Shown in pieces: positions 13,801 through 25,800 of a stretch of DNA of 60,000 bases. The notes beneath the pieces are model-generated. The model was given only the letters and a program-made list of their open reading frames with translations, was not told the DNA's origin and did no database searches. The DNA is from Strigamia acuminata (Eukaryota; Arthropoda; Chilopoda; Geophilomorpha; Linotaeniidae), in the NCBI GenBank assembly GCA_949358305.1, contig OX442315.1, positions 14,412,427 through 14,472,426 on the forward strand, given 5' to 3'. The translations under genes and the position numbers were made by a program. Within the stretch, counting starts at the first letter, position 1. Each line of letters starts with the position of its first letter.

Positions 13801-16800
13801 AAGCGCAAAACGGTGCGAATAACACCGGTGGAAGCGTGTATTTAGCACGGAAGGCGCCGTCTCGACCCGAGACGAACGTAACACGGACGTTTTGCCGTGA
13901 AAAACAAGTGCGCGTGGCCTAATGCCACTTATCTGCGCAAAAACTATAAACTAAGCACTTATAAACGTGCTAGGTTAACTGGCAATGAGTTAAAACAATA
14001 AAATATAATGTTTAATCGAAATAATGCTTACATGTAATGTTCCTATTCATTTGAAAAGGTTGGAAAACATCCTCGCACCTGTGTGCTTCCATCTTGGGTG
14101 AGAATAACAAACGATAACACCATCTGGTGTTAGAATTGGGCAATATAAAAAAGGAAAATATTACAAGATGCATGATGCCACATGCATTTGATGGAAAACT
14201 AACAGCAAGGTGCTTAATGCACTTAAATATAACACAATCACGTACAATTGTACGGAATACAACTTGGAACATATCCAAAATAAGAAATACATTGAAAAGA
14301 GTCAATAAAAGGTAAATAACATAATGAATACTGAATAATCATTGATAACATCGACTCAAATAATAATTTGTGATCCGTACCGAATCATATGACCAACAAA
14401 TGGTGCTCTTGCTGAAATGTGGTAACTGTAGTCTATATCCGGTCAAGCGTTGGCGTTATATATTAGCCGGAAATGACGTCATATGCAAATCCTTCTGATT
14501 ATGCAGGTTCGCAGAAACACGAGACTAGTCAGTCTAGTCGGTATTTCTAGCGCGCTCTAGTGGCGAGGATTAATAACATGATAATCGTCGCTAATTACTT
14601 CTTCAGGTGATGCCGAATCACCACACGTCCCTCCCCGAGAATAAATCATCGGGGCCCCCCTTTAAAATAAAAGGTGGAACAATATCTAATCATAAAATAA
14701 TCTTTTTATTAAAGGATGATGAATGATGAATAAAATATTTTACATTCTCGAAATTGATACATAAATAGTTTCTTGGTTCTTTAGGGAAGACAGTCTTCTC
14801 GTTTCGAATTTGCAATCGATTATTTCTTCAAGTTATCGGCGTAACTTGGCTTATCTTCCGAACTTGGTTCGTCCAGGTTGGGAGATGTGGTCAATCTTGA
14901 AGAGTAGTCCGAGGGATCTTCGCTCTCATTTAAGTAGAAACGCAGGTGTCCCGGCGCCTCCAGCGGATTTCCCGTTCGTTCGTGGGCCCAAATCGGTGGC
15001 AGGAAGGCCGACATACCTTGATTGGTGTGGTGGATTCTTTGGGCTTCGGCGATGCTGGTTGGCGCGCGATGCGCTCGGAGGAGCCGTTGATGTTGGATGA
15101 AGCGATCGTCTCCGGCTCCGGCTTCAATAGCATCCTTCATCCAGACGTAAAGAGAATAGCCACGGTCTGGGGTCTGGAGTAATTTTGTTTCAGTGTCCTT
15201 CGTCAAGGACAACCCCGGGAAGTACATCCGGAGTCTGGCGGCGATCTGAGGTTCTGCCGTCTTGGAAGCCTTCATGTTCGATTTTGGGCGGAGCAACTTT
15301 CCTTTTGTTCCCTTCTTTTTGAGCGAGACTGGATCGGCCAGTGGCTCGGAAGGTCTATTTTCCTTCGGTGGAGGCGGAGGAGGAGGTGTCGGATCCCTGG
15401 GAGCCGGAGTTTCCACGACTGGTGTGGTCACCGAAGATGACGGGAGCGGATGTTGGATGATCGCTCGAACGTTTTGGTAAGAGGCCTCTGGATCCGGGTC
15501 CTGGGCCACCATTTGGGCTCGAATTATTGCCGCGGAGGGCACTAGGCGTGTCCAGCTGTCTACGAGAGCCGGCGGGACTTGGAAACCCTCGTGGGCCACT
15601 ACGATCCAGGCTGCTACAGCGACACGCGCGTTTCGGAAGGTGGCGGCGGCCAGTAAAATCGACATCAAGTCGGTAATGGCAACCACGATCCTCGTATTCC
15701 AATTTGGATGATCCCGATTCCTGTTCTGCGTATATTCAGTCGAGATCCGCTGAAGATTCGAGATGACGTTCTGGATCACGTTTTGTTGGTACGAATCCAT
15801 TTCGCACAACAGTGCTCTGGCCTGCTCCACGGTTGTGACGTCCAGAAATTGTTGCAGCGTTACCTCCGACGGGTTGATTGGAGTCGAGGCTTGGATGACT
15901 GCTGGGGCTGGCAACATTGGATTGGGTCCCGCGGATGTCGTTGGCTGAGGCACAGATCTGACCAGACGTCTTGATTTTTCCGGTTCGGGCTTGTCCCAAA
16001 CAATTGGAGTTCTCGTTGAAGTTGAAGCTTCGGGGATCGTTGGGAGAGGTTCGACTTTGGCTGGTCCAAAGCGAGCTTCTCGATGTTTGAGTTGTTCTTC
16101 AGAACTCAGTGTTGGTGCGCCGATTATTACTTTCTTGCGAAAGGCGCTTGGGAGGCTGACGCTGGATGTTACGCTTCTCGTCTGCGAGAGTTCCGGCTTG
16201 ATGAAAGCGCTTGGCGCCGTCTCTAGACTCGAGGCGGTCGAGGGAGTCGGGCGGTAGACTGGTTTGGGCTGCAATTGCTGGTATTTCATAACTACCGCGA
16301 GGAGATCCGCCTGAGTATACATCTTCTTCTGCTCGTGGACCTCGTCGATAATTACCTCGTCGTCGATCTTCATTGGTTCGGGACTGTCCCGAATTGATCG
16401 TGTGTTTTCGTAGCGTTTCCTATCTCGCTGTCGTATTTCCTCTTCACGATACGCTTTCCACGAACGTGTGCGACTCTCCGATCCTCTTCTTCTTCGTTCG
16501 TCTTGTAGACGGAGGTTCTCTCGTTCACGTCGGGCTTTCTCATCACGTTCGCGTAGGAACTCTTCTCGGTGTCTGTTCCACGATTCTCTGTTTTCCTCCC
16601 GCCGTCTGAAGTAATTTCTACGATAATCGTTCCAATCTTCTTGGTTCCTATCGCGTCGGCGTTGATCTTCTCGGCGGTCGGGGAGTTCGCGTACACTTTC
16701 TCTTCTACGGCTGGTTGACGGGGCGTCCCTCGATCGAAATCGCGATGTTTGTGGGGCCTCCGTTTTTTCTAGGCGAGAGAAAGCGCTTGGTTTGGCCAGG

Positions 16801-19800
16801 CGTTTCTTTGTCGCGGGTATCTTACTCTGCGCGCTGTTGGAAGTGCTTGGCTTGTCCAGGCATTGTTTCTTTGCTGAACAGCCTCCTTCGTCGTGCTCGT
16901 TGGAGAGACGTTTCTCGGCCTTCTGGCGTTTGCGACCAAAGAAACCTAAAAAGTGTAATTGGTGCATTGCTCGCTGCGAGGAAATAAAACCGTGTCTTGG
17001 CCTCCAATCTGGGCGGTCGGGTCGATCGTCTTGGATTTGTTGGAGCCAAATCTTAATTTCCTCGGTCGAGTAACCGTCCGGCTGCAAATAATCGAAAACT
17101 TCGTCATGCGCGGTTCGTCTCACTTCTTCGTAATACGCCATATGAATCTGGTGTTTTTCTTCATCTGTTTCGGCGTCGCGCCACTGTTCGTAAACATCCC
17201 ATCCTCGCTGGTTGTCGGGGAAGGCGGCTCGGATTAGTGGATTCGGGATTGGCGCTGGTGGGTCCATGTTTCTTGAGATAACTGCCCGTAATGCTGCTTG
17301 GTATTGGCGTGGCATGTAGTGGATCAACGTTTGCTGGCTGGACCAGTAGCGGCTGATCGCACGAGACAATAATAGGCGAATCTTCCATGGTTCAAAGTTG
17401 ACCGATTCTTCGAGCGCTTGTCGGAACAGTATGGGGATGACTTCTCGCCATAAGCTGCCTGCGGAAACTCTTTTCGGGTCGATTTGTCCCCACGTAGTGC
17501 GATATCCGTCCTAAATATAAGAATATTAATGAATATATTAGGATCGTTGATTAATTTGTCATATTTTTCTCTAGAGATTCTTTCGTCTAACACAAGATGG
17601 CGTCATGGTCGGCCATGTGCTTTTCGACCACGTGTCTTGAAGTTACTTTTTCTTTCGGTGTTTGATTAATTTTGACGATTCGTCACTTAAAGTTAAATTA
17701 TTTCTTCGTTCGTGGTCAGTCCACGAACTTATTTCGTATTTTTGATTCTCGATAATTGAATTTTTTCTATTTTTTACTTACGTCGGGTTGGACATCGGGT
17801 TCATTGGGTTCGTCCCAATTTCCCTCTTCGTTGTTTACGACTATTTGTAACAACTCCACTTGTTCTTCATCGTCATCCTCGGAAGCGTTGTTTACGGCCC
17901 GTTCAATTTCTTTCTTCCAATCATTTCTTTTCATTTTTCGGAAATTAATTTGATACTTTGATTTACGGCTGCCTCGAGGTGATCGTCGCTTAGTCGGAGA
18001 TGACAGTGATAAATGTGGGTCGGGTTAGAGGTTAACTATTAGTCTCGTGTCGTCTTTGATTGGTTTGGCCAATTAAGACGCATTGTGGGACGTAACAGGT
18101 GTCCCCCCTGTGGTTGTTTTTATCGATTGTTTGAGACAATGGCTGGAGTCGCTTATTGTTTTCCGACGAGTTTCCCGTCTTTTATGAACGGGTTTGGCTT
18201 GTGTCGACGCATACCGTATATTTTATCAGGTTTGAGGATTCTTGTAGTCTTATTTTTGTTTGATTGCTTTCCTTTTTTAGGAGATTCTTCGACTATTTCC
18301 TCCCTCTCCGAAATCTCATCCGGGGCGTCGGCCGCTTCGTGTAACTCATCTTGAACTAAATTGGTTGGGCCAGTTTGTTCATCTAAAAACATGTCGCGAA
18401 TAATTGGATTCTGCGCTGGTTTCGTCTGATATTCCGTCCAAGCCTCTTGAGGAAACTCAGGTAAGTATGGAGTTAATTCTCGGGCGTGGATCGATCTAAA
18501 ATTAACGTTGTCTGCCAATCTTTTTAGCTTGAAAGCGTTTCCGCCGTGGGCTTCGAGTATGACGTACGGGCCGTCGCGTTTGTCTGCTAGGCCTGAGTGG
18601 ATCCCCTTATCGGCGCTGGACTGAATATGTGTGTCTTTCCAGACGAGGTCATTGACTTTAAAATTGCAGAAGGGCCGATCCTTTCCAGCAATGCTAATAC
18701 GATCTCTCATGTCGAATATGTGAGACATCATATGTTGATAAGTGGCCGAAATAATTTGCTCCAACCTATCGACGTAAATATGAGGCTTCTCGGGATCGAT
18801 TTCCAGTATTTCCTCCGGTATTCGCGGGTCCCAGGGCACTCTGAGTTCCCGAGCGAAGTTTAGAAACGCGGGAGAAAATTTGCGATTCCTCGAGATCGTC
18901 GTGCGGATGCTGAAGGCAATTTCACGAAGATATTCGTCCCAGCTGGAGTGAACATCGGTGAAAATTGCCAGCGCATATTTTATGTCGCGATTTAACCTTT
19001 CGACGGGATTGGCCCGTGGATTATAGGTTGACGTGTATGATGTCTCGATGTCGAATTTTTTACAGAAGTCTTTATACAAATTTGACGCAAATTGTGGTCC
19101 ATTATCGGAAATTAATTTCCGAGGGAATCCGAAATGAAGCGCCACTTCGTACAAACATCGAATGATTTTCTGCTTAGTTGGTCTCTCCATTGGAAAGAGC
19201 TCGGGCCATCCGGTCGCGACATCCATGATTACTAAAATATATTTGTTTTTATTGGATGACGTGGGTTTTGGGCCCATTAAATCCACGCTCCAGCAGTCGA
19301 AGGGTGCGAAGGGGCCGAGTGAGATTCTTTCGTAATTCTTGGGCGTCCTAGGTTTGCACGCTTGGCATCTGGGGCAGTGGTGAATGAAACGAACAATATC
19401 TCGGGTCATTTTGGGCCAAAAATAGAGTTGGTTCGCACGGTAGATTGTTCTGGCCACTCCAGAATGTCCGGCGAGTGGGTGTCCGTGGACCATCCACAGA
19501 GACCTTGTTAGCAGACTCCTGGGTATAACGACTTTCATCGAAGTACCTGTCTCCGTCAGATCATCGCGGAAATTCGGGTGGTGTTTTAGTAGAAGTCCAT
19601 CCTCGATTAAGTACGTGGAGGCCTCTCTTTCGAATTCTTCGCGTTGGATTTCGTCGAAATTCTTGTCGGGAAATTTTTTATTTGTGATGAAGTCTCGATA
19701 AGTTTTACAGAAGTCGTCTGTCATTTGGGCGGCTATTAATTCGTCCCTGGTGGGCGGTTTGCTGTTCGTCCCCTTGCTTACGTGGGCGACGAATGCTCGA

Positions 19801-22800
19801 ACGTACTTGTCGGAGATTCGAGGTTCTATCGTTAGCTCGTAATTTGGGTGAGCGTCCTTGACAGACTGGTACGCTCGGAGCCAATAATTGTAATAATTTT
19901 GGTCTCCTGACTCGAGTTTCTCCTTGGGTAATTCGTTTAGCTTCTTAAATTCCCATTTTCGAACGGGGTTCGGACAGTAGAAGAGGCGTGAGTCGTCCTC
20001 TCCGCAGTCGGTCTCGTCTTCGGGGTCTGAAGCTGGGGCTCGTGAGAGGGCGTCTGCCACGACGTTGAATTTTCCGGGTCGGTATTCAATGATTAAGTCA
20101 CAAGCCATTAATTCTAGCTGCCAGCGAGCCATTCTTCCGGACGGTTCCTTCAACGCCATTAACCATTTTAGGGCTTCGTGGTCGGTTTGTACGTTGAACT
20201 TGGTAAATTCCAGGTATGGTCTGAATTTTCGGATTGCCCAGACGACGGCTAGACATTCTAACTCTGTCGCATTATAATTCTTTTCGGCTGCTTGTAATTT
20301 CCGGCTGATGAACATCGTCGGGACCTCTAACATTACTCCGTCGACGTCATGCTTTTGAAGCAACGCAGCACCTAGGCCAATTCGACTGGCGTCGGTGTGA
20401 AGAGTGAATTCTCGATTAAGATCTGGCAGGGGAATCCGTTTTACATCGATCAGCATTTGTTTTATTTTGTTAAACGATGTTTCGCAGTGGTCAGTCCATT
20501 CGAACTCTTTATCGTTGCGTAACAGATCTGTGATGGGCGCCGCGACGTCTGCCAAATTTGGGAGTAATCGATTGAAGAAATTCACCATGCCCATGAAACG
20601 TTGGACTCCTTTTACATCTTCCGGGGCGGGGAACTGGCTAATGGCCTGGGTCTTTTTCGGGTCGATGGATAGGCCACCCGTTCCGACTGTGTAACCCAGG
20701 AATGCCAATTCTTTGCGGCAAAATTTACTTTTCCCTGGATGGATGTTTAGTCCGGCCTTTGTGAGTCGCTCCATGACGTCATTCACATGCATCAAGTGGT
20801 CTGTAAAGGTCTGAGAGACTATTACTATGTCGTCAAGATAAGCCCATGCGTATTTGTGTAAGGCGTCGCCGAGAACTTTTTCTATTAATTTTTGAAAGGT
20901 GGCGGGTGCGTTTACTAACCCGAAGGGCATTACATTAAACATCAGTCGACCCTGCGGTGCCCAAAAAGCTGTTTTCTCCTTATCCTCTTCCCGCAATTCA
21001 ACCTGCCAGTAACCTTTGGACAAGTCCATGGTCGTGACCCAGTTAAATGGGGCGAGTTCTCGTAAAATTGCTTCTATTGATGGCATTTGGATGGGGTCAA
21101 TGACGGTTATGGCGTTTAAAGGTCTATAATCGATGCAGAGGCGCGGTTCGGAGCCTGGTCGCATGACGAGGACAATCCTCATTCCATACTCTCCGATGGC
21201 GTGCGACACGATCCCTTTTTCGAGCAACTCGTTGCACATTGTTCTTACGATGTGTCTCTTCTGGGGATTCATAGTCTTAAAAGGCACTCGTACCGGTTTG
21301 CCCGTAACCAATTCGATCTCGTGCATTACGTAACTTGTCTTCCCTGGATCTTTATTTAAGTTCTTCGAGTGCTTCTTGAGCATTTCCTCGAGGAGTTTCG
21401 TTTGTTCTTCTCCAAGGTTGGCGTCTGCAGCCAGATTATGTATTAAATTCTCCTCCTGGAGGATAGTATTAAATGATTTAAAATTATAGTCTTGGATGAA
21501 CTTTTTAATTTCGCCTCCTCCCCATTCCTCGTCGTCCTTAGCTTTGTCTAGGAGTTCCGGAGGTATTATGGGTAGTCGTGGGTCCTCGTGGTTGTCGATG
21601 TAATTCCACGAACGTGTGACTGGGTTGGGCTGGATGTTCATCCGTTCCATCAAATCCATTCCTATCAGCAGGATTGTGTCTCGGGTTGGTAACACGATGA
21701 AGAAATGCTTAATCGTGCCTCCTTCCCATACGAAATCGGTTGATAACGTCCCCACTGCTCTAACTTCTCCCGCTGCCGTAAGAACTCGAATATTCTCGTT
21801 CATCCCCCGTAATTTTCTCTGTATTTTTTCGTCGAGTGATTCGAATAAGTCGGTAGAGATAAACGACTGATCCGCTCCCGAGTCGAGTAGTCCCATTAAC
21901 ATCTTTTTGCCGAAAGAGACCGGTATTTTAGCCAGTACGCTCTTTGCTTCTGTTGATAGATTGCAACGAAGTATTCGCTTTTTAAGAGGATTGGCCCCTT
22001 GGTCAAGCGGTAAAGTCATGAAAGCGTTGGCTATGCCGTCTTCGTCTCTTATTTCGAATTTCCGTTTGTTGGTTGGAGTTGTGACTTCCTCGTTGGCAGC
22101 TTCCTCGAAAAATTCCAACAATTTTTTCATTTCTTTAATTTGTTTTTCCACTAGTGTAAGGTCCATCTTTTTCGAAGTTATCGCGAGCGGATGTGGAATT
22201 ATTTTTGTTCCGCCCGCGAGTTCCAGTTTTTTGTCATACTGTCGAATTTGGCGGTGAGTTCCTTCAAGACTTTTTCTTGCTCCTTAGCGAGCAATTTCAC
22301 TAGCTCTTCTCTCTCTGCGGCCTTGTCGTCGGCTTTTTTCTTTGCCAGTTTCGGGCAGGTCTGACGCCAGTGGCCGTCCTCGTTGCAGAAATTACAAGGG
22401 CTTTTCTTCTTTCCCTCCCGCACAAAAGGCTTTTTGGGGTAGTCTTTCTTCTCAGAAGTCGCCTCTGTTTTCGGGTTGTGATGTTCCGATTTTCTGGACT
22501 TCATCTGAGGTCGGTAGCTGGGTGCTAGTTCCTTCCCCATGTTTGCATGTACAACCTCGTTGATACCTTCGTCGACTTCATCGCTTTCCGAGAATTGCTC
22601 AGAATCTTCGCTTACTTCGTCTTCCGACTTTTCCTCGGCGGCGTTAGTTTGCGTGCGATAGGCCTTATTTGGAGGTGGTAATGGGTTGGAAGCTTGTTGG
22701 TTTTTCTTTGAGGGGAGTGGCTCTATACTTCCGTTTAGATAATTTCGCGATTGGAGCAGCTTAGTGGAGTCTATGCTGCGTTCCTGTATTCGTTGCTGTC

Positions 22801-25800
22801 GAGCCACTCCTAGAGCTCGTTCTTCTTTTGTCAGATTTTCGTTATACCGAGCATTTACTTCGGTGTGTTTTTTCTCGACGAAAGCGAGGATGGCTTTGAA
22901 ATTATCTCCTTTAGGAGCGTTCATTTCTCGTAGGACTTTGGTTGCGGTTTCGTTTAGTCCTTGTTCGAAGAGAGCTTTCTGAGCGTGTTGGTCAAATGGT
23001 TTGTCCATTTCACGAAACAGGCTGTCGGCTCGTTGTACGTACTCCCTCAGAGTTTCCCCGGGAGCTTGCTTCATAGAGCTTACTCTTTTCTGGATTTCTT
23101 GGCTCGTCTCGCCATATTGATTGTGGAACTTTATGACGAAGTCTTCCCAGTTTCGGGGTTGGACATCAGCGTACCAGATTCGGGCCCGATTTATCAGCAT
23201 TTCTGGTATTCCGCGCGCAACCATTTCGTCGGGTTCCGCTCCCAAACGGTTAATCGTCAGGGCGACTTCGTCCAAAAACAAGTTGCCAGCGTTCCAGGAT
23301 CCGTCGAACTTAATTAGTCTCAGGGTCGTCCACTTGATGTTGTTATCCTTGCGAGAATACAGCCATCGGTCCGCGGAGTAGCGTTTTAACAATCCTTCGC
23401 TTCGATCGTCTTCCTCGGTCTCTTGGCCACGGCTCTGTTGAAGTTTTTGGTCCATGGCTTGAAGGAGTTCGTCTTTCATCGTCCGTAGTTGGTTGCTTAG
23501 CGAGTCAGTCTCACTAGGCAGCGGTGATGATCGTGGGTTGTCGGAAGGGAGGCTTGGGTAATGCGTACCGTTGCCTGTCAGTCCGAATTGATTGTGTTGA
23601 AACGACGTTTGTCCTGATGATCCCACGGCGTTCGGGTTATTCGTGAGGTCTTGCGCTACCGTTGAGTTATCGGGGTTCGATTTTTCCGGAGCGGCGGTTC
23701 GGCTCAACTTTGTTCCGGGCGGTACCAGGTCGTCCAGTCGGGTCCCCGTGAGGCCTTCATCCGTTTTTTTGATAAAAACATAGGAGTCTCTTCCAGCATA
23801 TGCTTCGGCGGCGTGCTTCTTTTCGAGGTGATTTTTAACTGCGTTAATCTCCTCGAGCGTCGGCATGGCCAGTTTATTTTGACCTGCTTCGTTGCGTATC
23901 TGGTTCTTCTGATTTATACATCTGATTAGTTCGGCGTTAGGGTCGCCTGGGTTGGTATTACTGGTTTGGCCAGTTTTCATTGCAAATGAGTTTTTTATTG
24001 CCCATGATTGCGCGCCCTGATTATTCCTCCTATCTTGTATAAACGCCTCGTACAGTTCTCCTTTGACTTCGTCCGATTCGTTCAAGATGCTATCTAGTCC
24101 GTTGACTCGGATACTGCCGTGAGATGCTTGAGAGTCGATACTTTCACTGTCTGACGTTGCTTCGCCGCCGGTCTCGGACTGCTGTCGATCTGCTCCGACC
24201 CGACGTCGTTTCTCCCCGCGTCTGGCCGTGTTATCTGCCGATCGTTTTTCAGTCCTCTGATTTACTAGGTCGATTACCCGGCTTAGTTCTGCGTAAGGAT
24301 CCTTGTCCTGATCGATCTCGATGCCGTGTGCGCAGGCCACTCGTGTCACTTCTATTGCTTTGGCTACCAGCTCCTTAGCTGTGTGAGACCGTTCTGGGGA
24401 GCTCTGTACGGAGTTTGGCTCCGAATGCTGGCTTAACCCGTTGCTTGGTGGCCGGATCTGATAGTCCTTGGCCATTTCTCGTTCGATTATTCTTTGCTTC
24501 GCGAGCAATTCTCGAGCCAGCTCGCGCTCCATTGCCGTTTGCTTTTCTTGGCTTTCACGGGCGGCCGCCATCTGCTTAGCTTGACGTTCTTGTGCCAAGC
24601 TTTGTTCCATGGCAGCTAATTTCTCGCGATGCTCTCTGGCTAAATCTTCCATCAATTCGTTTTTCTTCTTTTCCAACGCGGCTGTTCTCGCTTGGTCGGC
24701 TCGGGTAGCCTCGTTGATAATTGCGGCGCCTGTGCTTGCCGCTTTATTTAGAAGAGTCATTAGATCCATTTCACTGGGATCCTTTTCGACTGGTCTGGGG
24801 CTTTTCAATCCGAATCGAGGGTTTTCGAACGATTTATTTAACCTGTTTTCTTCGTGAGGGCTTCCTGATCCTTCGAATTCGCCTCCCGTGAACGGAAGTT
24901 GTCTTGCAAGGGGAAGGCCTTCACTTGATGATTCCGTTGAAACTTCAGTCGAGTTAGTCTCGACTTCTGGTTCCACGTGGTTCGCTTCTTCCGCTTTTTG
25001 GCGTTCGATTTCTTCGGTTTCCTTTCTCTCCTTTTCGTCGTTACGCCTTTTTCTGTCTTCTGCGGTAGTTTTCGTCATTTTCTTGCGATATAATGATCGG
25101 TCGAAAGATCCCGGTTATTATTTAAAGTTTTGTCGTAAGGTTAGCAAATTCTATCCCGGACAGGCCCCCACGTGTCGTGATTCGACTTTGTGGTTAAAGA
25201 TAATAAATAATAGTACTCGGGAAATACAATATAAGATATAATACTGCTTTATTAAATACGCTTACTAATACAGTAAAGGTTAAGGTGATTCCAATGATGG
25301 TCCTCGGATTCTTCTGCGAATACGAGTCGCCGCTAAACAATGGTAGTTCCTATTGTTTAGTCCTACGCGTGGTCTGTGTTGTTGTCTAGGGTTATTTCCA
25401 CGTGTTATAACGAACACGCGAGAATTCGCTTTCTCGTGCGAATTAAACGAATATCGCTTGGATATTTATTCTAGCGTAGTTTGGCTACGCTAAATAAATG
25501 TGGCTGTTGTACAGTTGAATGGTCAGCGGGCACCGGTCCTCGATCAATCCGTGAAACGGCCTGAAAGGTGAGGTAAATGGTGCTCTTGCTGAAATGTGGT
25601 AACTGTAGTCTATATCCGGTCAAGCGTTGGCGTTATATATTAGCCGGAAATGACGTCATATGCAAATCCTTCTGATTATGCAGGTTCGCAGAAACACGAG
25701 ACTAGTCAGTCTAGTCGGTATTTCTAGCGCGCTCTAGTGGCGAGGATTAATAACATGATAATCGTCGCTAATTACTTCTTCAGGTGATGCCGAATCACCA

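Larger units (their letters stand above)
7167..14398 (-). mobile_element. Complete Ty1/copia-type LTR retrotransposon, nested in the gypsy-type 3' LTR
   Basis: 7232 bp with 610-bp LTRs at 7167-7776 and 13789-14398, and target duplication aatgg (7162-7166 and 14399-14403). The LTRs appear identical along their length; two chance reading frames inside them are repeated without change. Contains PBS, one intact Gag-Pol frame and a purine tract. Inserted after the gypsy-type element, in the same orientation. Confidence 0.96.

Noticed and set aside
14012-14305. 97-codon frame duplicated in both copia LTRs (also 7390-7683)
   Set aside because: Identical because the LTRs are identical; LTRs do not normally code, and no domain is seen.
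17324-17593. Short minus-strand frame overlapping the start of ORF3
   Set aside because: Different frame from ORF3 and crosses the inferred intron; the spliced model explains the region better.
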